Below, in pieces: positions 1 through 7,020 of a DNA stretch of 64,000 nt. How positions within the stretch are numbered: the stretch's first letter is position 1; every line of letters begins with the position of its first letter. The position numbers were made by a program, and so were the translations under genes. The DNA comes from AR5 sp041499965. Lineage in GTDB: Bacteria > Methylomirabilota > Methylomirabilia > Rokubacteriales > CSP1-6. The notes beneath the pieces were generated by a model that did no database searches, was not told the origin of the DNA, and saw nothing but the letters and a program-made list of their open reading frames with translations. Location of the stretch: the NCBI GenBank assembly GCA_041499965.1, contig JBGQLG010000003.1, positions 1 to 64,000 of the forward strand, in the 5' to 3' direction.

Positions 1-452
1 AACGTGAGCGCCATCGCCAGCCCGACGGACTGCGAGATCCCGACGCGCAGCGCCAGCGCCACGGCCGCCAGGAGCAGCAGCGCATTGATGGTGACCGGCG
101 TGCCGGCCAGGTGCTCGAGATAGCCCCCGAAGCCGAGGGCGCCGGCGCCGGTGGCCAGGAGGTCGGCCACCAGCATCAGCCACCCGGCCACGAAGCCGAC
201 CCGAGGCCCGAACGCCAGCGAGGTGTACTGGAACTCCGGCGAGTTCTTCGGACGTCGCTGGGCCAGGCGACCGTACGAATAGGCGGTGAGGCCGGCGGCC
301 AGCGCGGCCACGACGAAGGCCAGCCACAGCGCGCTGCCGGCGCGGGCGGCCGCGGGTCCGATCAGCGCGTAGACGCCGGCGCCGAGGATGACCCCGACGC
401 CGGAGACGGTGACCTGCCAGAGCCCCAGCGTGCGCCGGAGGGCAGGCGTCAC
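1..452 (-). CDS. APC-family amino acid permease, N-terminal part (runs off window)
   Basis: About 150 codons are present; the gene continues past the left edge. The protein opens with a short basic stretch and a first membrane segment carrying the glycine-rich motif VILGAGVYALIG, typical of helix 1 of APC-superfamily permeases, followed by three to four more hydrophobic segments. It probably imports or exchanges an amino acid or other organic cation across the inner membrane. Its GTG start overlaps the TGA of the upstream tandem Usp gene (GTGA), so it is the last readable gene of the oxidase operon. The substrate cannot be told from this fragment. Confidence 0.8.
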   Translation of the reverse strand, partial: MTPALRRTLGLWQVTVSGVGVILGAGVYALIGPAAARAGSALWLAFVVAALAAGLTAYSYGRLAQRRPKNSPEFQYTSLAFGPRVGFVAGWLMLVADLLATGAGALGFGGYLEHLAGTPVTINALLLLAAVALALRVGISQSVGLAMALT

Positions 453-1336
453 GGCGGCGTCGCGGTCTTGACGATGAGCACGGGCCGGTGCACGTGGCGC
501 AGCACGCCCTCGGAGACGCTGCCGAGCAACACGCGCCGCAGGGCGCCGAGGCCGCGAGCGCCCACGACGACCAGGTCGACGTCCGGGCGGGCGGCCGCCC
601 CCACGATGGCGTCGACGGCGTGGCCGACGACCACCCGGTGCTCGATCCTCCTCACGGCACCGGCCAGCGTCGCGGCGGCCTTGGCCTGCGCCCGCTCGAT
701 CTCGGTGCGGCGCTCGGCCACGATCTGCGCGATCGCCTGGCGGACCATCCTCGCCGCGAACGCCGGGGTCGTCGCGGGGGCGCGCGGGCGCTCGACGACG
801 CCGAGCAGCCGCACGGTGAAGGTCGGGTCCAGCGGCAGCCGGGCCAGGAACGCCGCCGCCGCGGCGGCGTTGGCGGAGCCGTCGAGCGCCACCAAGGCGC
901 CGCGCGGGGGCGCGGCGCCGCCGCTCTTGACGATCAGGACCGAGGCGCGCGCGTGACGGGCCACGCCGAGCGAGACGCTGCCGAGCAGGAATCCGGCGAC
1001 GGCGCCGAGGCCGCGGGCCCCGAGGACGACGAGATCGGCCGGCCACTCCTCGGCCGCGCGCAGAATCACCTCGCGGGGATCGCCATCGCCGACGTGAGCC
1101 GAGATGCCGGGGAAGCGCGGCGCGAGGGCGGCGCGGGCCTGCTCGGCGATGCGCTGGGCTTCGGCGCGCAGCGAGGCCTGGAACTCGCGGACCGTCGGCA
1201 CGTCGAGCGCCGAGGGCGGCACACTGACCGCGGTGACCACGCGCAGCTCGGCATCGGCAGGCAGCGGGAACAGGCCGAGCCACGCCATGGCCGCGCGGGC
1301 GTCCTCGGAGCCATCGGTCGCCAGGAGCACACGCAT
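449..1336 (-). CDS. tandem-domain universal stress protein (UspA x2)
   Basis: A 295-residue cytoplasmic protein made of two UspA domains (about 1-140 and 145-292). Each starts with a beta strand and an acidic loop (VLLATDGS, ALVALDGS) and ends with the ATP-binding signature G-x2-G-x9-G-S: GARGLGAVAGFLLGS in the first and GARGLGALRRVLLGS in the second. Both domains therefore look able to bind nucleotide. Two-domain Usp proteins of this size are common in mycobacterial dormancy regulons. It follows the oxidase subunit I gene by 58 bp and overlaps the permease gene, so it probably belongs to the sigma-54-driven oxidase operon. The exact role of Usp proteins here is unknown. Confidence 0.93.
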   Translation of the reverse strand: MRVLLATDGSEDARAAMAWLGLFPLPADAELRVVTAVSVPPSALDVPTVREFQASLRAEAQRIAEQARAALAPRFPGISAHVGDGDPREVILRAAEEWPADLVVLGARGLGAVAGFLLGSVSLGVARHARASVLIVKSGGAAPPRGALVALDGSANAAAAAAFLARLPLDPTFTVRLLGVVERPRAPATTPAFAARMVRQAIAQIVAERRTEIERAQAKAAATLAGAVRRIEHRVVVGHAVDAIVGAAARPDVDLVVVGARGLGALRRVLLGSVSEGVLRHVHRPVLIVKTATPP

Positions 1337-1394
1337 CGTCAGTCCTTTCCGCGTCGCGGGGGTGTGGGGATATGCGGTCGGGCCGAGTGGGTGA

Positions 1395-3029
1395 TCACCA
1401 CACCCGCAGCCCGGCCGTGTCCAGCGGCGTCGTGGCGACCAGGCGCGCCAGGGACGGGCCGTAGGCCAGCGCGACCAGGACCACCGCCAGCGCCAGCCAC
1501 GGCCGCCAGCGATCGAAGATCGCCGGGGCGTGGTCGGGGCCCGACATGGCCTCGGCGAAGGCGACGCCGGCCGTGTACGGCTGGCGCGAGGCGAGGGCGG
1601 TGAGGATCACGTTCACGAAGTAGAGCAGGGCGCTCAGCGTGAGCAGCGAGCCGCCGATGCCGACCAGCGGCAGCAGGGGCTTCCACTCGGGCTGGATGTA
1701 CGGCGCGGCGCCGATCATCGTGCGGCGCGGCATGCCCATGAGGCCGAGGCGATGCAGCGCGTTGGAGAAGATCACCATGCCGCCCACCCACAGCCACACC
1801 TGGGCCAGCGCCAGCCGCCGGCTCCACAGCGCGCGCCCGCTCAGCAGCGGGATGAGCCAGTACGTGATCCCCATGAACGACAGCGTCACCGCCGTGCCGA
1901 CCGTGAGGTGCAGGTGGCCGGGGATCCACGCCGTGTTGTGCACGAGCAGATTGAGGCTGAACGAGGCGTTGATGAGCCCGCCGATGCCGCCGAAGGCGAA
2001 CGTGAGCATCGCCAGGATCTGGGCCGCCACCGAGGGATCGCCCCACGGCAGTCGTCCGACCCACAGGACCCAGCCCCGGCCCCCGCGCGCGCGGGCGCCG
2101 CTCTCCAGCGAGGCCACGACGTTGAAGAACGTCAGCAGGCTCGGGAAGAACACCGCGAAGGTCAGGAACGCGTGCACGAGCTTCCAGCCCTCGTGAATGC
2201 CGGGATCGGTGTACTGGTGGTGGAAGCCGAGCGGTGTCGAGAGCACCAGGAAGAGCAGGAACGAGGCGCGGGCGAGCGGATCGCTGAACAGCTTGCCGCC
2301 GGCCTGGCGCGGCATCAGCGTGTACCACGACAGATAGGCCGGCAGCAGCCAGAAGTAGACGATCGGATGCCCGGTGAACCAGAAGAGCACGCGGGCCAGC
2401 AGCGCGTCGGTCCCGGCGACGAGGCCGAGCGACCACGGGATCAGCATGAACAGCATCTCGGCGGCGAGCCCGAGCGAGGCCAGCGTCCACATGGCGAAGG
2501 TGACGAGGCCCATGAAGGCCGGCAGCGGCGTGCGCGCCTCGGCGTGGGCCCGCCGCCACGCCCGCCAGGTGAGGGTCAGGTTCAGCGTGACGAGCCAGGT
2601 GCCCACCACGACCAGCGTGAGGCCCACGTAGAACGCCCAGTGGGCCTTGAGCGGCGGGTAGAACGTGAACATCACGGTGGCGGCGTTGCCGACCAGCGGG
2701 ATCGCGGCCAGGATGAGGCCGCCCGTCATCAGCCAGAACGTGAACCAGCCCAGGCGCTGTCCGGCCAGCGGCGTGGCGAGCGCCTCCACCACCACGAAGG
2801 GTACGAAGCCGCAGATGAAGAACGTCGTCCACACCAGCACGTTCAGCACGCCGTGCAGGCTGAGCCCGTGGTAGTAGGACTGCACGGCCGGCGCCAGCGC
2901 CGGGTAGATGTTGATGCCCGTGTGCTCCAGCGCCTGGGCCAGGCCGGTGAGCACGCCGCCGAACAGCGCGACGAGCGCCACCGCCAGGAAGGCGCCGGTC
3001 AGCCGGCGGATCGGCGCGGCGGCCGTCAC
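1395..3029 (-). CDS. cbaA: ba3-type (family B) heme-copper oxidase subunit I
   Basis: A 544-residue, 12 to 13-helix membrane protein that reduces O2 to water at a heme/CuB centre and pumps protons. Visible ligands are the low-spin heme histidine in LHGVLN, the CuB His with its cross-linked Tyr in GHPIVYFW, the CuB pair in GFHHQYTDP and the heme ligands in GHLHLTVG. The HPIVYFW spacing and lack of an A-family D-channel pattern fit ba3-type enzymes, which often have high oxygen affinity. The GTG start at 3029 overlaps the stop of subunit II (GTGA); an upstream ATG would lie inside subunit II. Low-oxygen respiration fits the stress and dormancy content of the island. Confidence 0.93.
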   Translation of the reverse strand: MTAAAPIRRLTGAFLAVALVALFGGVLTGLAQALEHTGINIYPALAPAVQSYYHGLSLHGVLNVLVWTTFFICGFVPFVVVEALATPLAGQRLGWFTFWLMTGGLILAAIPLVGNAATVMFTFYPPLKAHWAFYVGLTLVVVGTWLVTLNLTLTWRAWRRAHAEARTPLPAFMGLVTFAMWTLASLGLAAEMLFMLIPWSLGLVAGTDALLARVLFWFTGHPIVYFWLLPAYLSWYTLMPRQAGGKLFSDPLARASFLLFLVLSTPLGFHHQYTDPGIHEGWKLVHAFLTFAVFFPSLLTFFNVVASLESGARARGGRGWVLWVGRLPWGDPSVAAQILAMLTFAFGGIGGLINASFSLNLLVHNTAWIPGHLHLTVGTAVTLSFMGITYWLIPLLSGRALWSRRLALAQVWLWVGGMVIFSNALHRLGLMGMPRRTMIGAAPYIQPEWKPLLPLVGIGGSLLTLSALLYFVNVILTALASRQPYTAGVAFAEAMSGPDHAPAIFDRWRPWLALAVVLVALAYGPSLARLVATTPLDTAGLRVW

Positions 3030-3547
3030 GGCTGCGGCTCCACGATGACCTTGCCCCACATGGTGTGGTGCGCGATGCCGCAGTACTCGTGGCAGAACAT
3101 CGGATACTCACCCGGATGGTCGAAGCGCCGGGTCACCTTGGCGATCTGGCCGGGCAGGAGCATGACGTTGACGTGCACGCGCGGGATGAGCAGGCCGTGC
3201 ACCACGTCCCGGCTCGTGGCCACGAAGGTGACGGTGGAGCCGGCGGGCACACGGATCTCGTTGGGCGCGAACGTCCAGATCTGTCCGGTGAGCACCACCT
3301 CGTACCGGCCGGGCGCGATCTGCCTCACGCCGGGCGCGTCGAACGGCGGCGTCTGCGCGACCTGCGCGGTCGTGATGCGCCCCTCGGCGCCGGGCAGGTG
3401 GATGCCGGCGCCGAAGGCGGTCACGGTCAGCGCCGCCAGCATCCCGACCGGGATGGCGATCGACGGCAGGATCCAGGCCAGCTCGTACAGGTAGACGGTG
3501 GTGCTGGGGCGGTCCGGCGGGCGGCTCACCAGCTTCAGCTCCGCCAC
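3026..3547 (-). CDS. cbaB: ba3-type cytochrome oxidase subunit II (CuA)
   Basis: 173 residues with one N-terminal membrane anchor (about 20-45) and a periplasmic cupredoxin domain. The binuclear CuA site is complete: a His in DVVHGL and the cluster CHEYCGIAHHTM, giving Cys, Glu, Cys, His and Met ligands. It accepts electrons from a cytochrome c and passes them to subunit I. The short, single-anchor form is typical of family B oxidases. A GTG start overlaps the 3' end of the 35-residue subunit gene by 13 bp. The small cytochrome c at 6700-7020 is a possible electron donor, by inference. Confidence 0.93.
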   Translation of the reverse strand: MAELKLVSRPPDRPSTTVYLYELAWILPSIAIPVGMLAALTVTAFGAGIHLPGAEGRITTAQVAQTPPFDAPGVRQIAPGRYEVVLTGQIWTFAPNEIRVPAGSTVTFVATSRDVVHGLLIPRVHVNVMLLPGQIAKVTRRFDHPGEYPMFCHEYCGIAHHTMWGKVIVEPQP

Positions 3548-3642
3548 AGGCGCAGATAGGCGTTGAGCCAGAGCGCCGTCAGCGCGAGAAGATAGAGCAA
3601 CATGAACAGCAAGGTGCCCTTGGGATGCTGGTGCTCGTCCAT
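3535..3642 (-). CDS. cbaD: ba3 oxidase small subunit IIa-like single-pass protein
   Basis: A 35-residue protein with a polar start (MDEHQHPKG) and one hydrophobic helix ending in a basic tail (LRLWRS). Size, topology and position directly upstream of subunit II match subunit IIa (CbaD) of ba3 oxidases, which supplies the helix missing from the shortened subunit II. An AGGAGG box lies about 7 nt before the ATG. The coding end overlaps subunit II by 13 bp. It is the first gene after a sigma-54-type promoter at 3683-3698. Confidence 0.8.
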   Translation of the reverse strand: MDEHQHPKGTLLFMLLYLLALTALWLNAYLRLWRS

Positions 3643-3682
3643 TCGCGATTCCTCCTGTGGCAGGCCCGTCGCTGTCGAGATG

Positions 3683-3698
3683 AGCAACGCGACTGCCA
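3683..3698 (-). promoter_or_regulatory. sigma-54 promoter of the oxidase-Usp-permease operon
   Basis: On the minus strand TGGCAGTCGCGTTGCT gives GG-N10-GC, the -24/-12 signature. The predicted start near 3672 leaves a leader of about 30 nt with an AGGAGG box before cbaD. An enhancer-like palindrome lies about 88 bp upstream. Confidence 0.8.
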
Positions 3699-3750
3699 GG
3701 ATCGATCCGCTACAACTCGAGGACTTGCGCGGCGAGGAGGCGGACGCGAT

Positions 3751-3768
3751 TGGGGCGCTGGCGCCCCA
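3751..3768. promoter_or_regulatory. enhancer-like palindrome (UAS) for the oxidase operon
   Basis: TGGGGCGCTGGCGCCCCA is a perfect 7-4-7 palindrome and the clearest single example of the motif repeated across the window. It is centred about 88 bp upstream of the predicted sigma-54 start at 3672. The flanking T and A extend the symmetry. Confidence 0.8.
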
Positions 3769-3813
3769 ACCGGCCATTCGGGCGGAAACCACGACCCCAC
3801 CGCGTCGGGCCTG

Positions 3814-4374
3814 ATGGTGAGCCGAGACGAGGCCCGTCCGCAAGCCGGGATGTCCGCGTTCGATCGCAAGGTCGCGCTGCGTGACGGCACGCTCGTGCGG
3901 ATGCGGCCGATCGAGGCCGGGGACGCCCCCCGCCTGGTGACGCTCTACGACCGCCTCAGCCGCGACTCGCGCTACCAGCGGTTCTTCTCGGTCATGCAGC
4001 GGCTGCCACCCGACTGGGCGCGGTTTCTCGCCAACGTCGACTACCGCACGCGGCTGGCGCTGGTGGTGGAGGCGCCCGACGATGCCGACGCCCTCATCGC
4101 CGTCGCGCGCTACGAGTCGACCGACGCGCTCGACACGGCCGAGGTTGCCTTCGTCGTGCTGGACGGCTGGCAGGATCGCGGGCTCGGCACCGTGCTGTTC
4201 GGCGAGCTGCTGCGCGCCGCCGCGGCCAACGGCATCCGGACGTACCGGGCCTGGGTGCTGGCCGACAACCGTCGCATGCTCGACCTGATCGCCCGACTCG
4301 GGGAGATACAGCAACGGACGATCGAGCAAGGCGTGGCCGATCTGACGTTCACCGCGCGGGCGGCGCCGGCGTAA
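3814..4374 (+). CDS. GNAT-family N-acetyltransferase
   Basis: A 186-residue cytoplasmic protein (ATG 3814; the ATG at 3850 is an alternative). The start RDGTLVRMRPIEAGDA and the acetyl-CoA pyrophosphate loop region DRGLGTVLF are characteristic of GNAT enzymes. Similar domains occur fused to ADP-forming acyl-CoA synthetases in protein lysine acetyltransferases and as standalone enzymes near Usp genes, so a role in protein acetylation is possible but unproven. It is one of the few genes in the island without a convincing sigma-54 promoter. Its 3' end overlaps the convergent Usp gene by 26 bp. Confidence 0.82.
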   Translation: MVSRDEARPQAGMSAFDRKVALRDGTLVRMRPIEAGDAPRLVTLYDRLSRDSRYQRFFSVMQRLPPDWARFLANVDYRTRLALVVEAPDDADALIAVARYESTDALDTAEVAFVVLDGWQDRGLGTVLFGELLRAAAANGIRTYRAWVLADNRRMLDLIARLGEIQQRTIEQGVADLTFTARAAPA

Positions 4375-4843
4375 CCGGGCCGATGTTGCGCGGCGGGCCT
4401 GGCCGGACCGTGAGTACCGGGCACGGCGCCGTCCGGACCACACGCTCGGCCACGCTGCCGAGCAGGAGCCGGTCCAGGCCGGTGCGCCACTGCGTGCCCA
4501 TCACGATCATGTGGGCGTGTTGCTCGGCGGCCAGGCGCACGATCTCGACGTCCGGCCGGCCATCGGCGACGACGGCCCGGGCGGCGACGCCCCGAGCGGC
4601 GAGGGCCGCGGCCCGGGCCGCGAGCGCGCCCTCCGCCCACGTGCGCTGGGCCGCGAACACGGCGCGCACCTGGGGCGTGTCCACGCTCGCCGGCCACGAC
4701 GCGGACCGGCTGGCCACGTGAACCAGCAGGATCTCGGCGCCCAGTGCGCGGGCGAGGCGGACGGCCTCCCGCTCGGCCGGCTCGCCGGCGTCGGAGAAAT
4801 CGATCGGCAGGACGATGCGCATCGGTGGCGGCGTTGCGCTCAT
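4349..4843 (-). CDS. universal stress protein (single UspA domain)
   Basis: 164 residues: a short N-terminal extension, a first strand MRIVLPIDFS, and a nucleotide-binding loop GTQWRTGLDRLLLGS near residues 125-140. The conserved glycines and serine are kept, though HG is replaced by QW. The ATG at 4843 overlaps the TGA of the upstream DUF2267 gene (ATGA), which decides the start. It is the second gene of a two-gene operon driven from 5259-5274. The function is inferred only as ATP-binding stress adaptation. Confidence 0.9.
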   Translation of the reverse strand: MSATPPPMRIVLPIDFSDAGEPAEREAVRLARALGAEILLVHVASRSASWPASVDTPQVRAVFAAQRTWAEGALAARAAALAARGVAARAVVADGRPDVEIVRLAAEQHAHMIVMGTQWRTGLDRLLLGSVAERVVRTAPCPVLTVRPGPPRNIGPVTPAPPAR

Positions 4844-5229
4844 GCGCGCGCCCACTGCGCCTTGAGGTCGCGCGGCAGCTGAGCGCCGATGTCACTGGCC
4901 TCGCCCGCCGACAGCTGGTCCTTGAGCCCGGCGAACACTGCGTCGGTGACCATCTCGGCCCGGCGCAGGGAGTCGAGGGCTGCGTCCACCCGCACGCGCT
5001 CCAGGAACTCACGGCGATGCAGCTTCACCGGGCGCTTCATGGGCGGCGGCCCACCGGCCCAGAGCCGCTTCAGCTCCCGGGGCAGTTGCGCCGCGGCGTG
5101 ATCGGCCTCGTCCCTCGTCAGGCGATCCCGCAGGGCCCGGAGCACGGCCGTGGTCGCCCGCCGCGCCTCGTCCAGTGACTCGAGATCCGCCTCGACGCCC
5201 ACTCGGGAGTACAGGTGACGCGCTTGCAT
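4840..5229 (-). CDS. DUF2267 domain protein
   Basis: 129 residues forming two similar halves, each with the pattern R-a-x3-A-V-l-x-a-L-r-d-x-L-t/s-x-x-E-A-x-d-I/h-a-a-Q-L-P. The halves start near residues 10 and 73 and each ends in LPRELK or LPRDLK. This matches DUF2267, a small all-helical family often found with Usp and CBS genes; its biochemical role is unknown. An AGGAGG box lies about 8 nt upstream of the ATG, and the stop overlaps the next Usp start. A sigma-54 promoter and two enhancer-like palindromes precede it. Confidence 0.85.
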   Translation of the reverse strand: MQARHLYSRVGVEADLESLDEARRATTAVLRALRDRLTRDEADHAAAQLPRELKRLWAGGPPPMKRPVKLHRREFLERVRVDAALDSLRRAEMVTDAVFAGLKDQLSAGEASDIGAQLPRDLKAQWARA

Positions 5230-5258
5230 GGACGTATCCTCCTGGGCTCGATCGAGGG

Positions 5259-5274
5259 GGCAACCGGGATGCCA
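5259..5274 (-). promoter_or_regulatory. sigma-54 promoter of the DUF2267-Usp operon
   Basis: TGGCATCCCGGTTGCC on the minus strand matches the -24/-12 consensus. The predicted start near 5248 gives a 19-nt leader that holds the AGGAGG box of the DUF2267 gene. Confidence 0.8.
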
Positions 5275-5324
5275 GAGGGGATCGACACGAATTCAGGAGC
5301 TTGACGCCCGGGCCAGCGTGATCG

Positions 5325-5363
5325 TGAGGCGCTCTCACCCCAGGACGAGGAGCCGTGGCCCCA
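5325..5363. promoter_or_regulatory. tandem enhancer-like sites upstream of DUF2267
   Basis: TGAGGCGCTCTCACCCCA (5325-5342) is centred about 86 bp upstream of the predicted start. A weaker site with a GGCCCCA half (5346-5363) follows 21 bp further out, at about -107. Confidence 0.7.
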
Positions 5364-5369
5364 GTGCGA

Positions 5370-6617
5370 TCAGCTCTCGGCCCCCGCGGCCGGGAAGGTG
5401 AGGACGAAGGTGGTGCCGGCTCCGGGCCGCGACTGCACGTCGATGGTGCCGCCGTGATCTTGAATGATGCCGTAGGTCACCGAGAGACCCAGCCCGGTCC
5501 CGGTGCGCTTGGTCGTGTAGAACGGATCGAAGATCTTGGAGAGCACCTCGGGCGGAATGCCGGGCCCCGTGTCGGCGACGCGCAAGCGAACGGCGGCCGA
5601 GCCGTCGACGCGCTCCGTGTCGATCCGGATCTCACCGCCGGCCGGCATCGCCTCTCGCGCGTTGGTGAGCAGGTTCATGAGCACCTGGTGCAGGCCGTTG
5701 GCGTCGCCGAGTATCGGAGGCAGCGCGCGATCGAGGTTCGTGACGACCTGCACGTTGTCGGCGGCCAGCGGCTTCTGCATGAGCAGCAGGGTCTCGTCCA
5801 CGACCGCGTTGAGGTCGAGGGCGCTACGCTCGCCGGCCGACTGCTGGGCGAACGACCGGAGGCTGCCGGCGATCCGGGCCACGCGCTGACCCGCCCGGTG
5901 CAGGACCTGCAAGTCCTCGCGCACCTGCGCGGGGAGATGCTGCTCGTCGGCGTCCAGGAGCATGAGTTCGATCCGCGTCAGCATGATGCCCAGCGGGTTG
6001 TTCATCTCGTGCGCGATCCCCGCCGAGAGGGTGCCGAGGGCGGCGAGCTTCTCGTTCTGATAGAGGACCTCGCGCTGGTGCCGGAACTGCGCCTCCAGCC
6101 GCCGGCGCTCGGTGACGTCGAGGATGAACGCCATGGCCACGCGGCCGTCGGCCGCCTCCACGTAGCTCAGGCTGATCTCGACGGGAAACTCGGTGCCGTC
6201 CTTCCGGCGGCCCGAGAGGTCGAGCCCGACGCCCATCGGCCGCGCCCGCGGCTCGGCGAAGTAGCCCGCGTGATGCTCGACGTGACCGGCGCGGATGCGC
6301 TCGGGAATCAGGATCTCGAGCGGCCGGTCCAGGAGCTCGGTGCGGTCGTAGCCGAACATCCGCTCGGCCGCGGCGTTCACCAGCACGATCCGGCCAGACG
6401 CGTTGGTCAGGATGATCCCCTCCGACGCTGTCTCCAGCACGGCCTGCGCCGTCGCCTCGCTCTTGCGGAGCGCGGCCTCCGACACCCGCGCGTCCTGGAC
6501 GAGCTGCCATACCTCTTGCCGATGATCGACGGCGTCCGCCTCGAGCTGGGTGAGACGGCGGCGCAGCGCGTCGAGCTCGTCGACGATCGAATCCGGTCGC
6601 TCCTCGGCGCCACTCAT
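5370..6617 (-). CDS. PAS-domain sensor histidine kinase (soluble)
   Basis: 415 residues with no membrane segment. A coiled-coil start (about 10-60) is followed by a PAS domain (about 60-185, NAAAERMFGY, DITERR-like end) and a histidine kinase core. Kinase motifs are the H-box GIAHEMNNPLGIM, N-box NLLTNAREAM, G1 box DTGPGIP and G2 box GTGLGLS. It should autophosphorylate on the H-box His and pass phosphate to a receiver, perhaps the single-domain receiver at 10614-10988 or an unseen NtrC-type activator. It follows the cytochrome c gene by 82 bp and is probably the last gene of the long operon. The signal sensed by the PAS domain is unknown. Confidence 0.93.
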   Translation of the reverse strand: MSGAEERPDSIVDELDALRRRLTQLEADAVDHRQEVWQLVQDARVSEAALRKSEATAQAVLETASEGIILTNASGRIVLVNAAAERMFGYDRTELLDRPLEILIPERIRAGHVEHHAGYFAEPRARPMGVGLDLSGRRKDGTEFPVEISLSYVEAADGRVAMAFILDVTERRRLEAQFRHQREVLYQNEKLAALGTLSAGIAHEMNNPLGIMLTRIELMLLDADEQHLPAQVREDLQVLHRAGQRVARIAGSLRSFAQQSAGERSALDLNAVVDETLLLMQKPLAADNVQVVTNLDRALPPILGDANGLHQVLMNLLTNAREAMPAGGEIRIDTERVDGSAAVRLRVADTGPGIPPEVLSKIFDPFYTTKRTGTGLGLSVTYGIIQDHGGTIDVQSRPGAGTTFVLTFPAAGAES

Positions 6618-6699
6618 ATCGCGGTATCGTTCCGGAGGCGCGGCCCCCGGGGGAGGTCACGGCGGCGCGCGGCCGGCGGTCGGGCGGGGGCCGGGCGGC

Positions 6700-7020
6700 T
6701 CAGCGCAGCGAGCCGAGATAGGCCGCGAGCGCTCGCTGGTCCGCCTCGGTCAGCTCGAGCGCCGGCATGTGGGCGTTCGGTCGCACGGCGGCCGGATCGC
6801 GGAGCCAGCGGGCCAGGTACTCGGCCGGGTACTTGCGGCCGACCTGGGAGAGGTCCGGCCCGATCGGCGTGCCGAACTTGCCGATCATGTGGCAGCCGTA
6901 GCAACCGTTGCTCGTGAACGCGGCCATGCCGCGCTCGGCGGTGGTGTCCGGCGCCTGGGCGCCGGCGGCGGCCACGATTGCCAGCAGGGCGGTGGTGGCG
7001 AGGATGACGACGGTCTTCAT
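6700..7020 (-). CDS. small periplasmic cytochrome c (class I)
   Basis: 106 residues with a Sec signal peptide (about 1-23, ending AGAQA) and one heme site, CYGCH, near residue 40. The distal Met ligand is probably in NAHMPAL near residue 84. It should carry electrons in the periplasm, possibly to the ba3 oxidase encoded at the left of the window. The ATG overlaps the TGA of the acyl-CoA synthetase gene (ATGA), tying it to the same operon. Confidence 0.9.
   Translation of the reverse strand: MKTVVILATTALLAIVAAAGAQAPDTTAERGMAAFTSNGCYGCHMIGKFGTPIGPDLSQVGRKYPAEYLARWLRDPAAVRPNAHMPALELTEADQRALAAYLGSLR

Noticed and set aside
111..956. Long open frames antisense to the Usp and permease genes (and many similar ones over the window, e.g. 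9254-10753, 26308-28734, 47343-49121).
   Set aside because: Typical high-GC shadow frames: low-complexity Arg/Gly/Ala-rich or His/Asp/Glu-rich peptides, no motifs, fully inside well-supported genes.
3658..3673. Plus-strand GG-N10-GC element (TGGCAGGCCCGTCGCT) as promoter of the GNAT gene.
   Set aside because: The -12 box is TCGC, the distance to the gene is about 140 bp, and the only nearby palindrome lies downstream of it.
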